A stretch of 6,388 bases of DNA from Pseudomonadota bacterium (GTDB lineage Bacteria; Pseudomonadota; Gammaproteobacteria; Pseudomonadales; Azotimanducaceae): assembly GCA_027621895.1 (NCBI GenBank), contig JAQCAK010000119.1, forward strand, positions 1-6,388. Direction: 5' to 3'. Position numbers and translations under genes: made by a program. Below, piece by piece: positions 1 through 5,795 of this stretch; the first letter of the stretch is position 1, and each line of letters opens with the position of its first letter. Below the pieces are notes generated by a model. It searched no databases. It was not told the origin of the DNA and saw only the letters and a list, made by a program, of their open reading frames with translations.

Positions 1-183
1 CTTGATGCAGATGACGTCCGCGTTGGACTCGGCGAAGGATTCTCTCGCTGCCTGCAGCGCTGCATCCTCGATATCCGCGATGGCCACCTTCATGCCCGCC
101 CCGGTAAATGAACGAGCCATCGCCAGACCCAGACCACTGGCGCCGCCGGTGATAAAGGCGACTTTCCCTGCTACATCTTTCAT
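1..183 (-). CDS. Short-chain dehydrogenase/reductase (SDR), N-terminal fragment cut by window edge
   Basis: Read on the minus strand from an ATG at 183, this encodes 61 residues beginning MKDVAGKVAFITGGASGLGL, and the frame stays open to the window edge. The TGGASGLG stretch at residues 13-20 is the TGxxxGxG dinucleotide-binding motif of classical SDRs. The following stretch, MKVAIADIEDAAL, fits beta-2 ending in an acidic residue (Asp in IADI), which usually indicates NAD(H) rather than NADP(H) preference. The family consists of cytoplasmic oxidoreductases acting on alcohols, ketones or sugars. The catalytic Ser-Tyr-Lys part lies outside the window, so the substrate cannot be named. The gene is divergent from an alpha/beta hydrolase gene across 67 bp, which hints at joint use in some catabolic or detoxification step, but this is inference only. 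The family call is firm; specific function is unknown. Confidence 0.88.
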   Translation of the reverse strand, partial: MKDVAGKVAFITGGASGLGLAMARSFTGAGMKVAIADIEDAALQAARESFAESNADVICIK

Positions 184-196
184 AAGTCTGCTTTCA

Positions 197-225
197 TTTA
201 CGATGAATGTGTTTCACGGCATGAT
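197..225 (+). promoter_or_regulatory. Candidate sigma70 promoter for the alpha/beta hydrolase gene
   Basis: TTTACG (197-202, 4/6) and CATGAT (220-225, 4/6) are separated by the ideal 17 nt. A start near 232 would leave a leader of about 20 nt that still contains the Shine-Dalgarno sequence. The matches are moderate. The 67-bp gap between the two divergent start codons leaves little room for anything else, so some promoter must be here or just inside the SDR gene. Confidence 0.28.
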
Positions 226-248
226 ACGTGAGCAGCAGGGGGAGGCAA
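221..248 (-). promoter_or_regulatory. Candidate sigma70 promoter for the SDR gene
   Basis: On the minus strand, TTGCCT (248-243, 4/6 match to TTGACA) is separated by 16 nt from TATCAT (226-221, 5/6 match to TATAAT). Transcription would begin near 214, giving a leader of about 30 nt before the ATG at 183. The -35 lies across the hydrolase ribosome-binding site, and the -10 overlaps the opposite-strand -10 candidate. Prediction from consensus matching only. Confidence 0.35.
241..245 (+). promoter_or_regulatory. Ribosome-binding site that fixes the hydrolase start
   Basis: GGAGG, inside the purine-rich run AGGGGGAGG, sits 5 nt before the ATG at 251. In-frame ATGs at 203 and 221 lack a comparable site. 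The frame remains open further upstream only because it runs antisense to the SDR gene. This decides in favour of the 251 start. Confidence 0.75.
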
Positions 249-250
249 AG

Positions 251-1201
251 ATGATCATCAAGAGTGATTACCGGATTCCAAGTGTCACTGACGGACATGC
301 CGTGTTACTCAGGAACAAACACCTGAATGACGAGGACCACAGAATTCCGGAACACGCCGTACTTTTCGTCCATGGCGCGACTTACGGCGCCACAGCGACA
401 TTCGATTACGCGATTGAAGGTGAGTCATGGATGGACTGCATGGCCGCCTGTGGCTTCGATGCCTGGTGCCTTGACCTGCTGGGATACGGTGAATCTGACC
501 GCCCGGTCGTGATGTCGGAACCAGCAGACCGGCACGGCCCCATTGTCGATACAGAGCATGCGGTGGCTGAAGTCGGTCGAGCGGTAGATTTCATTCTCAA
601 GGACCGGCAGATCGAGTCAGTCAGCCTGATTGGCTACAGCTGGGGCTCGGCCATCTGTGGCCGGTTTGCGGGATTGTTTCCGGAAAAGGTCTATGCCCTG
701 GTGCTCAGCGGCGCCCTCTGGGTTGAGCAGGACATTGCTTCAACCCCGGATCGGCCTGAACCGGGCAGCTATCGAACTGTCGATGTCGAAGCGGTACTGA
801 AGCGCTGGTCCACAGGCCTGTCGGCTGAAGCCTTTGCGCAGATCATCCCGCCTGACCGCGCGAGGCAATGGGCGGAAGCCGTGGTCGGCAGTGACCCGGC
901 TTTTGAAACCCTCGGTGTGTTAAGGGCACCCACCGGTGTCATCAAGGATTACCTGCACTGCGCTGCAACCGGTGAACCCTGGTATGACCCCGGACTGATC
1001 ACCTGTCCCGTACAGATCGTCGTTGGGGAACTCGATGTGGAAACCACGCCGGAGCAGGGGCAGAAGATTTTTGCACTGCTGCAGGCAACGCCCGAGAAGC
1101 GCATCACAGTCATCGGGCACGGCACCCACACCATGCTCCTGGAGAACCAGCGACGAGCACTGTTCGACGTGGTGGGTTCTTTCCTGCTCAGTGTCTGCTA
1201 G
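251..1201 (+). CDS. Alpha/beta-fold hydrolase
   Basis: The 316-residue product has the full set of alpha/beta hydrolase landmarks. The oxyanion-loop motif HGATYG is at 41-46. The nucleophile elbow GYSWGS places the catalytic Ser at 130. The acid is probably Asp262 in GELDVETTPE, and the catalytic His is probably 293 in GHGTHTMLLE. Residues of roughly 155-240 form the variable cap region, which sets substrate choice. There is no signal peptide, so it is cytoplasmic. The length is normal for the family, which includes esterases, C-C bond hydrolases, epoxide hydrolases and haloalkane dehalogenases; Ser as nucleophile argues against the last two, which use Asp. The start at 251 was chosen for its GGAGG site. 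The stop TAG overlaps the stop of the convergent aminopeptidase gene. The divergent SDR neighbour suggests a shared substrate, but nothing here identifies it. Confidence 0.9.
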   Translation: MIIKSDYRIPSVTDGHAVLLRNKHLNDEDHRIPEHAVLFVHGATYGATATFDYAIEGESWMDCMAACGFDAWCLDLLGYGESDRPVVMSEPADRHGPIVDTEHAVAEVGRAVDFILKDRQIESVSLIGYSWGSAICGRFAGLFPEKVYALVLSGALWVEQDIASTPDRPEPGSYRTVDVEAVLKRWSTGLSAEAFAQIIPPDRARQWAEAVVGSDPAFETLGVLRAPTGVIKDYLHCAATGEPWYDPGLITCPVQIVVGELDVETTPEQGQKIFALLQATPEKRITVIGHGTHTMLLENQRRALFDVVGSFLLSVC

Positions 1202-2991
1202 GCGACTGCCCGGGTCGCGTTTTCAAGCCAGCTGCGGTCATCTCCCTGTAACAGGGGTGAGATTTTTTCGCGCACGGCCTGGTGGTAGGTGTTGAGCCAG
1301 TCGAGTTCTTCCGGCGTCATCATGTCGGATTCAACCAGCCGGGTGTCGAAAGGCGCGAAGGTGATGGTTTCGAACGCCAGCATACCGTCCTCACGTTCCC
1401 GGACGACCACGAGATTCTCGCAGCGGATGCCAAAGCAGTTCTCCTGGTAGTAGCCAGGTTCATTGGAAATCACCATCCCGGGCAGCAATGCCTGCTGGGG
1501 ACCGGATTTCGAGATACGCTGCGGCCCTTCATGGACGCTCAGGAACGCACCCACACCATGACCCGTGCCGTGGTCATAGTCCAGGCCCTCCTGCCACAGG
1601 AACTGTCTGGCCAGTACGTCCAGCTGCACTCCGGATGTGCCTTTCGGGAATACCGCACGGGCGAGTGCGATATGGCCTTTAAGTACCAGGGTAAACATCC
1701 GGCGATGTTCTGCCGTGGGTTCACCGATAACCACGGTCCGGGTAATGTCGGTGGTACCGTCCGAATACTGGCCGCCGGAATCCACCAGGTAAAGATTGTT
1801 CATCTCGAGTTCGGCTGGCGTACCGTTCATGTGGTTGTAGTGGCACAGGGCGCCATTGGCGCCTGCAGCGGAGATGGTGTCGAACGACAGATCATGTATG
1901 TCCGACAGCTCTCGCCTGAAAGCTTCCAGCTGATCAGCCAGCTGCGCCTCGTTATAAAGACGGCCGGCGGCGACTTCCCGGTCAATCCATGCCAGGTAGC
2001 GCGAGACCGCGGAGCCGTCCCGGACATGGCAGTTTCGAATACCGGCCAGTTCTACAGGGTTTTTCTGTGCCTTGGGCAGGCTGACCGGATCCTGTCCGGT
2101 GATCAGTTCGCAACCTGCTTCCCGGCCGCGCAGCTGACTCCAGGCGTTGGTATTGTCCGGATCAGCGAGCACCCGGGTGTGCTGGGCGCCAAGGGATTGG
2201 AGTGCCTGTGCCAGCTGCTCCTGGGTCTGGATGGTGACACCCCGGCCCACGTGGGATGAGAAATCGTTAGGCAGCTTTCGCGGGTCGGTGTAAAGCACCA
2301 TGTCGCCGCTGCTTTCCAGTGTGGCGAAACCCAGCAGGACGGGCAGGTGAGGAACATCTGCCCCGCGGATGTTCAGCAGCCAGGCGATCGAATCCAGTTG
2401 TGAAATCAAAGCGATGTCGGCGCCGGCTTTGCCGATCTGTGCGCCAATGCGTTCCCGCTTGCTGAGGCTGCTTTCCCCGGTGTAGTTTTCTCCCAGCAGC
2501 ATGGCCATCTGGTAGTCCGGCTCCGGGCGGTCGTGCCAGAAGCGATCAATGGGATTCTCCGCCATCTCTACCAGTTCAATACTGTGCTTGCCCAGCAGAG
2601 TTCTGGCTGCATCGTAAAAGGCCAGGGTATGCATACGGGAATCGACACCCACGCGGCTGCCTGGTTTCAGGGCTGTCGCCAGCCATCTGATCGGTGGCTC
2701 ATCGATCAGGTGATGGAACTCGAACAGTGCATCAGGGACCTGCTGCCTGACCTGCAGGGTGTATCGGCCATCCACAAACATGGCGGCCTTGTCCCTGAGG
2801 ATAACGGCGCCGCCAGCGGAACCGGTAAATCCGCTGATCCACTCGAGACGTTCATTCTGGGGTGGTACGTATTCACCCAGGTACTCATCTGCACGGGGTA
2901 CGACAAATGCATCCAGCTTCAATTCGCCCAACATGCCGCGTACCTGTTCCAGACGCGCTTGAACCTGTGAAAGTTTTTCGGTTGTGGTCAT
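1198..2991 (-). CDS. Xaa-Pro aminopeptidase (aminopeptidase P, M24B family), three-domain long form
   Basis: This 597-residue cytoplasmic metallopeptidase would release the N-terminal residue from peptides with Pro in second position. Its layout matches the eukaryotic XPNPEP1-like long form rather than the roughly 440-residue E. coli PepP: a creatinase N-domain (about 10-150), a second creatinase-like domain (about 160-315), the pita-bread catalytic domain (about 320-535) and a C-terminal extension. The dinuclear metal ligands are all present: Asp404 and Asp415 in VDSGGQYSDGTTDITRT, His478 in HGTGHGVG, Glu511 in NEPGYY and Glu525 in RCENL. His384 (CHYNH) and His487 (VHEGP) match the proton-shuttle and substrate-binding histidines of the family. 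The ATG at 2991 is preceded by only a weak AGGT site 11 nt away, but the N-domain begins correctly there. It is probably a single-gene unit with its own TATAAT. Databases often label such genes pepP. Confidence 0.95.
   Translation of the reverse strand: MTTTEKLSQVQARLEQVRGMLGELKLDAFVVPRADEYLGEYVPPQNERLEWISGFTGSAGGAVILRDKAAMFVDGRYTLQVRQQVPDALFEFHHLIDEPPIRWLATALKPGSRVGVDSRMHTLAFYDAARTLLGKHSIELVEMAENPIDRFWHDRPEPDYQMAMLLGENYTGESSLSKRERIGAQIGKAGADIALISQLDSIAWLLNIRGADVPHLPVLLGFATLESSGDMVLYTDPRKLPNDFSSHVGRGVTIQTQEQLAQALQSLGAQHTRVLADPDNTNAWSQLRGREAGCELITGQDPVSLPKAQKNPVELAGIRNCHVRDGSAVSRYLAWIDREVAAGRLYNEAQLADQLEAFRRELSDIHDLSFDTISAAGANGALCHYNHMNGTPAELEMNNLYLVDSGGQYSDGTTDITRTVVIGEPTAEHRRMFTLVLKGHIALARAVFPKGTSGVQLDVLARQFLWQEGLDYDHGTGHGVGAFLSVHEGPQRISKSGPQQALLPGMVISNEPGYYQENCFGIRCENLVVVREREDGMLAFETITFAPFDTRLVESDMMTPEELDWLNTYHQAVREKISPLLQGDDRSWLENATRAVA
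1202..1223 (+). terminator. Possible weak intrinsic terminator after the hydrolase gene
   Basis: GCGAC (1202-1206) pairs with GTCGC (1214-1218) around a 7-nt loop, followed by G and a short T4 run (1220-1223). It begins directly after the hydrolase stop codon and lies within the 3' coding end of the opposite-strand aminopeptidase gene. The stem is short and the T tract weak, so termination efficiency is doubtful. Confidence 0.35.
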
Positions 2992-3003
2992 GCCGGCAAT
3001 TTA

Positions 3004-3050
3004 CCTGAAGGAAAGTGACTGGCCATTATACAGGCGATTGGTCCTTCAGG
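3004..3050. repeat. 9-bp inverted repeat flanking the aminopeptidase -10
   Basis: CCTGAAGGA at 3004-3012 and its exact reverse complement TCCTTCAGG at 3042-3050 are separated by 29 bp. The symmetry centre (3027) falls within the TATAAT at 3025-3030. The half-site spacing of 38 bp centre to centre, about 3.6 helical turns, is not the usual single-dimer operator geometry. It could still be a pair of sites bound cooperatively, or it could be chance. The arms lie near the transcription start and near the -35 region. Confidence 0.4.
3025..3030 (-). promoter_or_regulatory. Perfect -10 element of the likely aminopeptidase P promoter
   Basis: The minus strand reads TATAAT at 3030-3025, a full consensus -10, about 34 bp upstream of the aminopeptidase ATG. 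Transcription would start near 3018, leaving a leader of about 27 nt. No good -35 lies 16-18 nt upstream (CAGCCT at the 17-nt position), so the promoter may be weak or activator-dependent. The hexamer sits at the exact centre of a 9-bp inverted repeat. Confidence 0.5.
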
Positions 3051-3097
3051 CTGCTCTGGCAGAAGCCCTGATGTGACCGATGAGCCACAGCCCGCTA

Positions 3098-3126
3098 TGG
3101 ACAGGCAGGGGGCGCTAGCGTTTAAG
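3098..3126 (+). promoter_or_regulatory. Candidate sigma70 promoter for the antiporter gene
   Basis: TGGACA (3098-3103, 5/6 match to TTGACA) and TTTAAG (3121-3126, 4/6) are 17 nt apart. The register two bases on, TAAGAT at 3123-3128, is an alternative -10 with a 19-nt spacer. Transcription would begin near 3133, which suits an ATG at 3161. The 8-bp palindrome CGCTAGCG (3113-3120) lies in the spacer and could be an operator, though nothing else supports that. Confidence 0.35.
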
Positions 3127-3160
3127 ATGGCAGGCTGTTTCAGATGTTGTGAACCCCGGC

Positions 3161-4732
3161 ATGGACCCGCTTGTCATCCTGCTCGCCTTTGCTGCAGGTC
3201 TGGTCTTCAGACGCATTGGTTATCCGCCGCTGCCCGGTTACCTGTTGGCCGGGTTTGCTGCCCATGGGCTCGGGGTTGGTAACCTTGCGACGATTACCGC
3301 GGTCGCTGACCTGGGGCTCCTGCTCCTGTTGTTTACCATTGGTCTTAAGCTTAACCTGCGCGAAATCGCGGTACCCCAGGTCTGGGCAGTAGCCGGACTG
3401 CACATGGCAATCGTGGTGCCGCTCACCACACTGGTTATCCTGCTGGCTGCGGCCGTCTTCCCGGTGCTGCATCTTGAGGATCCGGGGACCGATTTGCTGC
3501 TGGCCCTGGCGCTTTCCTTTTCCAGCACCGTGTTCGCCGTCAAGGCCTTTGAGGACCGGGGTGAGCAGGGCTCCTATCATGCGTCGCTGGCCATTGGCAT
3601 CCTGGTGCTGCAGGACATACTTGCTGTTGCTGTCCTGGTCTATCTGTCCGGCAAGATACCCTCGATCTGGGCGCTTGCGCTGCCCTGCCTGATCCTGGCG
3701 AGACCCCTGCTGTTCAGGGTGCTTGGGTCAGCGCGTCATGGTGAACTTGTGCTGCTGTTTGGTTTTCTCATGGCAACGGGTGGTGCTGCCATCTTCGAGG
3801 CCGTCGACCTTAAAGGCGGACTGGGCGCGCTGGCTGCAGGCATGCTGCTCGCCGGCACAGATCAGAGCAGGGAGCTTTACAAGAACCTGATCAGCCTGAA
3901 GGACCTGTTCCTGGTCGGATTCTTTGTCCTGATCGGTTACTACGGGTTACCGTCGGAGCATATGTGGCTTGTTGCCCTGGTTTTAAGCCTGCTGATTTTC
4001 CTGCGTCCGATGATTTATTTTTCGCTGTTCGTGCTGTTCCGGTTGCGGGCGCGGACATCTCTGCTCGCGAGTGCGGCGCTTTTCAACTACAGCGAGTTTG
4101 GCCTGGTAGTAGCGGCCTTTGCAGTCGAGGCCGGCAGCCTGTCACCGCAATGGCTGACTACGCTGGCGCTGGCTGTGACGCTCTCATTCTTTATTGCAAC
4201 GCCAATCAATACCCGGATTCATTCTCTTTATGGCCGTTTCAGTACCCGGCTTCAGACCCTGGAGCGTGACGAACGCATTCCGGAAGAAGTGCCTGCCGAC
4301 CTGGGTTCTGCTGATATCGTGATTCTGGGTATGGGTCGCGTGGGTAAAGGCGCATACGAGCGTCTCAGGGAAATCTTTCCTGAAGATCAGATCGTGGGTG
4401 TCGAAGAGGTCTTCGATAAGGTCCGGAAGCACATCGACGCAGGATTCCACTGTGTACATGGGGATGCCAGTGACCACGATTTCTGGGCGCACTCCGGTCT
4501 CAAGCACAAGAAGCTGGTGCTGATCAGTCTGACGAACCATACGGAAAACCTGCTGGCAGTTGAGCAGGCCAGGGCCCTGGGTTTCACGGGAACCCTCGCC
4601 GTGGTTTCGCGGTTCAAGGATGAGAATAAGGAACTCGAGGAACTGGGGTGTATCGCGTTTAACCTGTACGGAGAGGCGGGGCATGGTTTTGCCGATCATG
4701 TCTCGAATGAAATCGAGATTGAATCGTCCTGA
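3161..4732 (+). CDS. CPA2 cation:proton antiporter with C-terminal RCK/TrkA-N domain (KefB/KefC-like)
   Basis: This 523-residue inner-membrane protein probably exchanges K+ (or Na+) for H+. Residues 1-355 are almost continuous hydrophobic segments, about 11-13 membrane passes. They include FTIGLKL at 58-64 and LQDILAV with the Gln151-Asp152 pair typical of Kef-type transporters. Residues from about 384 to the C-terminus form a cytosolic Rossmann-like TrkA-N domain: GMGRVG supplies Gly390, Gly392 and Gly395, Glu415 ends beta-2, and HGDASD follows at 433-438. Such domains gate transport in response to NAD(H) or related nucleotides. No TrkA-C domain follows, and there is no KefF/KefG-like quinone-reductase partner nearby, so glutathione-adduct gating is not supported. 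I prefer the ATG at 3161 (MDPLVILLAF); an in-frame GTG at 3149 would add four residues, and neither has a clear Shine-Dalgarno. Exact cation specificity is unknown. Confidence 0.9.
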   Translation: MDPLVILLAFAAGLVFRRIGYPPLPGYLLAGFAAHGLGVGNLATITAVADLGLLLLLFTIGLKLNLREIAVPQVWAVAGLHMAIVVPLTTLVILLAAAVFPVLHLEDPGTDLLLALALSFSSTVFAVKAFEDRGEQGSYHASLAIGILVLQDILAVAVLVYLSGKIPSIWALALPCLILARPLLFRVLGSARHGELVLLFGFLMATGGAAIFEAVDLKGGLGALAAGMLLAGTDQSRELYKNLISLKDLFLVGFFVLIGYYGLPSEHMWLVALVLSLLIFLRPMIYFSLFVLFRLRARTSLLASAALFNYSEFGLVVAAFAVEAGSLSPQWLTTLALAVTLSFFIATPINTRIHSLYGRFSTRLQTLERDERIPEEVPADLGSADIVILGMGRVGKGAYERLREIFPEDQIVGVEEVFDKVRKHIDAGFHCVHGDASDHDFWAHSGLKHKKLVLISLTNHTENLLAVEQARALGFTGTLAVVSRFKDENKELEELGCIAFNLYGEAGHGFADHVSNEIEIESS

Positions 4733-4784
4733 ATGGTGCGCGGCTCGCACATGATTCGGGCAGGCAGGTAGTTTTGCACTCACC

Positions 4785-4830
4785 TGGGGCGGAAAAATTC
4801 GAACCTGACCCCATTTTTCGTTTCTTTTTT
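4785..4830 (+). terminator. Probable terminator downstream of the antiporter gene, repeat-like
   Basis: TGGGG (4785-4789) can pair with CCCCA (4809-4813), with GG/CC (4791-4792/4804-4805) extending the stem after an internal bulge. T5 follows directly (4814-4818), then a second T-rich run to 4831. This is a reasonable Rho-independent terminator about 50 bp after the antiporter stop. The core AAAAATTCGAACCTGACCCC resembles a motif I recall as dispersed in many proteobacterial genomes near IS200-like (RAYT) transposases, so it may have a mobile origin. Confidence 0.5.
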
Positions 4831-4839
4831 TCCAGGCCA

Positions 4840-4867
4840 TTGTGCTTTGTTTTTATTTGGCTAAGAT
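4840..4867 (+). promoter_or_regulatory. Weak candidate promoter for phoH
   Basis: TTGTGC (4840-4845, 3/6) and TAAGAT (4862-4867, 4/6) are 16 nt apart in an AT-rich stretch. Transcription from here would give a leader of about 93 nt before the ATG at 4967. I found no convincing PHO box (tandem CTGTCAT-like repeats) in 4733-4966, so phosphate control like that of E. coli phoH is not supported by the sequence. Confidence 0.25.
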
Positions 4868-4898
4868 TTTGGACAGTAACTTCCATTCACCCGATATC

Positions 4899-4906
4899 AA
4901 AGGAGG
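4899..4906 (+). promoter_or_regulatory. Orphan strong Shine-Dalgarno sequence in the phoH leader
   Basis: AAAGGAGG is an excellent anti-Shine-Dalgarno match, but it lies 60 nt before the phoH ATG and no ATG, GTG or TTG follows at proper spacing. The nearest candidate, a TTG at 4926, would encode an 11-residue peptide (MENFTLNDSGN) ending at the TGA at 4959-4961, but it is 19 nt away from the site. It might be a ribosome standby site, a leader-peptide start using a rare codon, or a remnant. Confidence 0.3.
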
Positions 4907-4966
4907 CGCACCATCCCATTAAAACTTGGAGAACTTCACTCTTAACGATTCAGGTAATTGAAAACT

Positions 4967-5785
4967 ATGGCGAAACGAAATCGCGCACGTTTATCAACCA
5001 CTCGACATAAATCTGAAGGGAGAAAATCAAAGTCAGAAAGACAGGATCAGAAAAGCTATAGAAGCGCAGATATCTATACCCTGCATCCTGACCACCCAGG
5101 TAACTTTCATCCTGGTCATGCCAATCTCGACACCGCCTATTCCATGACGCGGGATCGTCGTCCCCTCGAAGCAAGAACCCCAGCCCAGAAAAAATACCTT
5201 TGTGCCATCAAGAGTCACTGTCTGACCTTTGGTATTGGCCCCGCAGGTACCGGCAAGAGCTATTGCGCAACCGCGATGGCAGCGGATGCGCTGGCCAGTG
5301 GCCGGATCGAACGTATCATCCTGACACGTCCAGCGGTGGAAGCCGGTGAGCAGTTGGGTCACCTGCCTGGAGATCTCAATGAGAAGTTCAGTGTGTACAT
5401 TGATCCCTTCAGGGATATTCTCCACCAGCGGCTGGGCAAGGGTGCTGTTGAATACAATCTGCGTCATGGTCGAATTGTGGCTGCACCGCTGGCATTCATG
5501 CGCGGTAAAACCTTTGGCAGTGACACTTTCGTCATCCTTGATGAAGCACAGAATACATCCATTGCCCAGATGAAGATGTTTCTCACCCGTATCGGCGAGG
5601 ACTGCAAGGTGGTGGTGAACGGCGACGTGAATCAGAGTGATATCCGTGGCCCGAATGGACTCGCAGATGCCATTGAGCGCCTGCGTGGCTTACCCGGCGT
5701 GCGGATTCATGAGTTTGATCGCGAGGACATCGTGCGCAGTGGTCTTGTGCGGGCAGTCATCGATCGCTACGAGGTAGAGGCCTGA
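4967..5785 (+). CDS. phoH: PhoH family P-loop ATPase
   Basis: This 272-residue cytoplasmic protein carries the PhoH ATPase core at about 70-265. Walker A is GPAGTGKS at 91-98. The family signature RPAVEAGEQLGHLPGDLNEK is at 121-140. Walker B is VILDEAQN at 189-196, with Asp192 and Glu193. The sensor-like GDVNQSD is at 219-225. Residues 1-33 are strongly basic and hydrophilic, as in E. coli PhoH, which this protein resembles more than YbeZ/PhoL. There is no PIN or KH domain, so it is not PhoH2. PhoH proteins are linked to phosphate starvation or stress and to RNA metabolism, but their substrate is not settled. I prefer the ATG at 4967 (MAKRNRARLS); an in-frame TTG at 4958 directly follows a stop codon. 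The Shine-Dalgarno for the ATG is weak (AGGT, 11 nt away). The 5' end is richer in A+T and in AGA, TTA and AAA codons than the rest. The gene converges on the TPR gene. Confidence 0.92.
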   Translation: MAKRNRARLSTTRHKSEGRKSKSERQDQKSYRSADIYTLHPDHPGNFHPGHANLDTAYSMTRDRRPLEARTPAQKKYLCAIKSHCLTFGIGPAGTGKSYCATAMAADALASGRIERIILTRPAVEAGEQLGHLPGDLNEKFSVYIDPFRDILHQRLGKGAVEYNLRHGRIVAAPLAFMRGKTFGSDTFVILDEAQNTSIAQMKMFLTRIGEDCKVVVNGDVNQSDIRGPNGLADAIERLRGLPGVRIHEFDREDIVRSGLVRAVIDRYEVEA

Positions 5786-5794
5786 AGCGATCGA
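5760..5794. terminator. Stem-loop at the convergent phoH/TPR gene end, possible bidirectional terminator
   Basis: TCGATCGCT (5760-5768) and AGCGATCGA (5786-5794) form a perfect 9-bp inverted repeat around a 17-nt loop that contains the phoH stop codon. The right arm ends immediately before the TPR gene stop (5796-5798). The position fits a terminator or 3'-end stabiliser for both convergent transcripts. Neither side has a T run, so classical intrinsic termination is not shown. Confidence 0.4.
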
Positions 5795-5795
5795 A

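Noticed and set aside
2..250. Upstream extension of the hydrolase reading frame to the window edge
   Set aside because: It is antisense to the SDR start, encodes no recognisable domain, and the GGAGG site before the ATG at 251 gives a normal hydrolase start.
1282..2259. 325-codon open frame on the plus strand inside the aminopeptidase gene
   Set aside because: It is fully antisense to a gene with all catalytic residues intact, and its translation shows no domain or membrane or repeat pattern. Long antisense frames are common in GC-rich genes.
3140..3580. Minus-strand open frame of 146 codons over the antiporter start
   Set aside because: It is antisense to the first membrane segments; the Gln/Gly-rich translation is what reversed hydrophobic codons give. 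No supporting start context.
4736..4750. Hairpin GTGCG-CGGCT-CGCAC just after the antiporter stop
   Set aside because: It has a 5-bp stem with no T run after it. The structure at 4785-4830 is a better terminator.
4184..4840. 218-codon minus-strand open frame overlapping the antiporter RCK domain
   Set aside because: Most of it is antisense to the conserved nucleotide-binding domain, and its start lies in the T-rich terminator region without a plausible promoter. No recognisable fold.
4733..4966. PHO box upstream of phoH
   Set aside because: No tandem CTGTCAT-like repeats with 11-nt periodicity were found; a lone ACAG-type match is not enough.
5033..5467. 144-codon minus-strand open frame inside phoH
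   Set aside because: It is antisense to the PhoH Walker A region; the protein has no family features.
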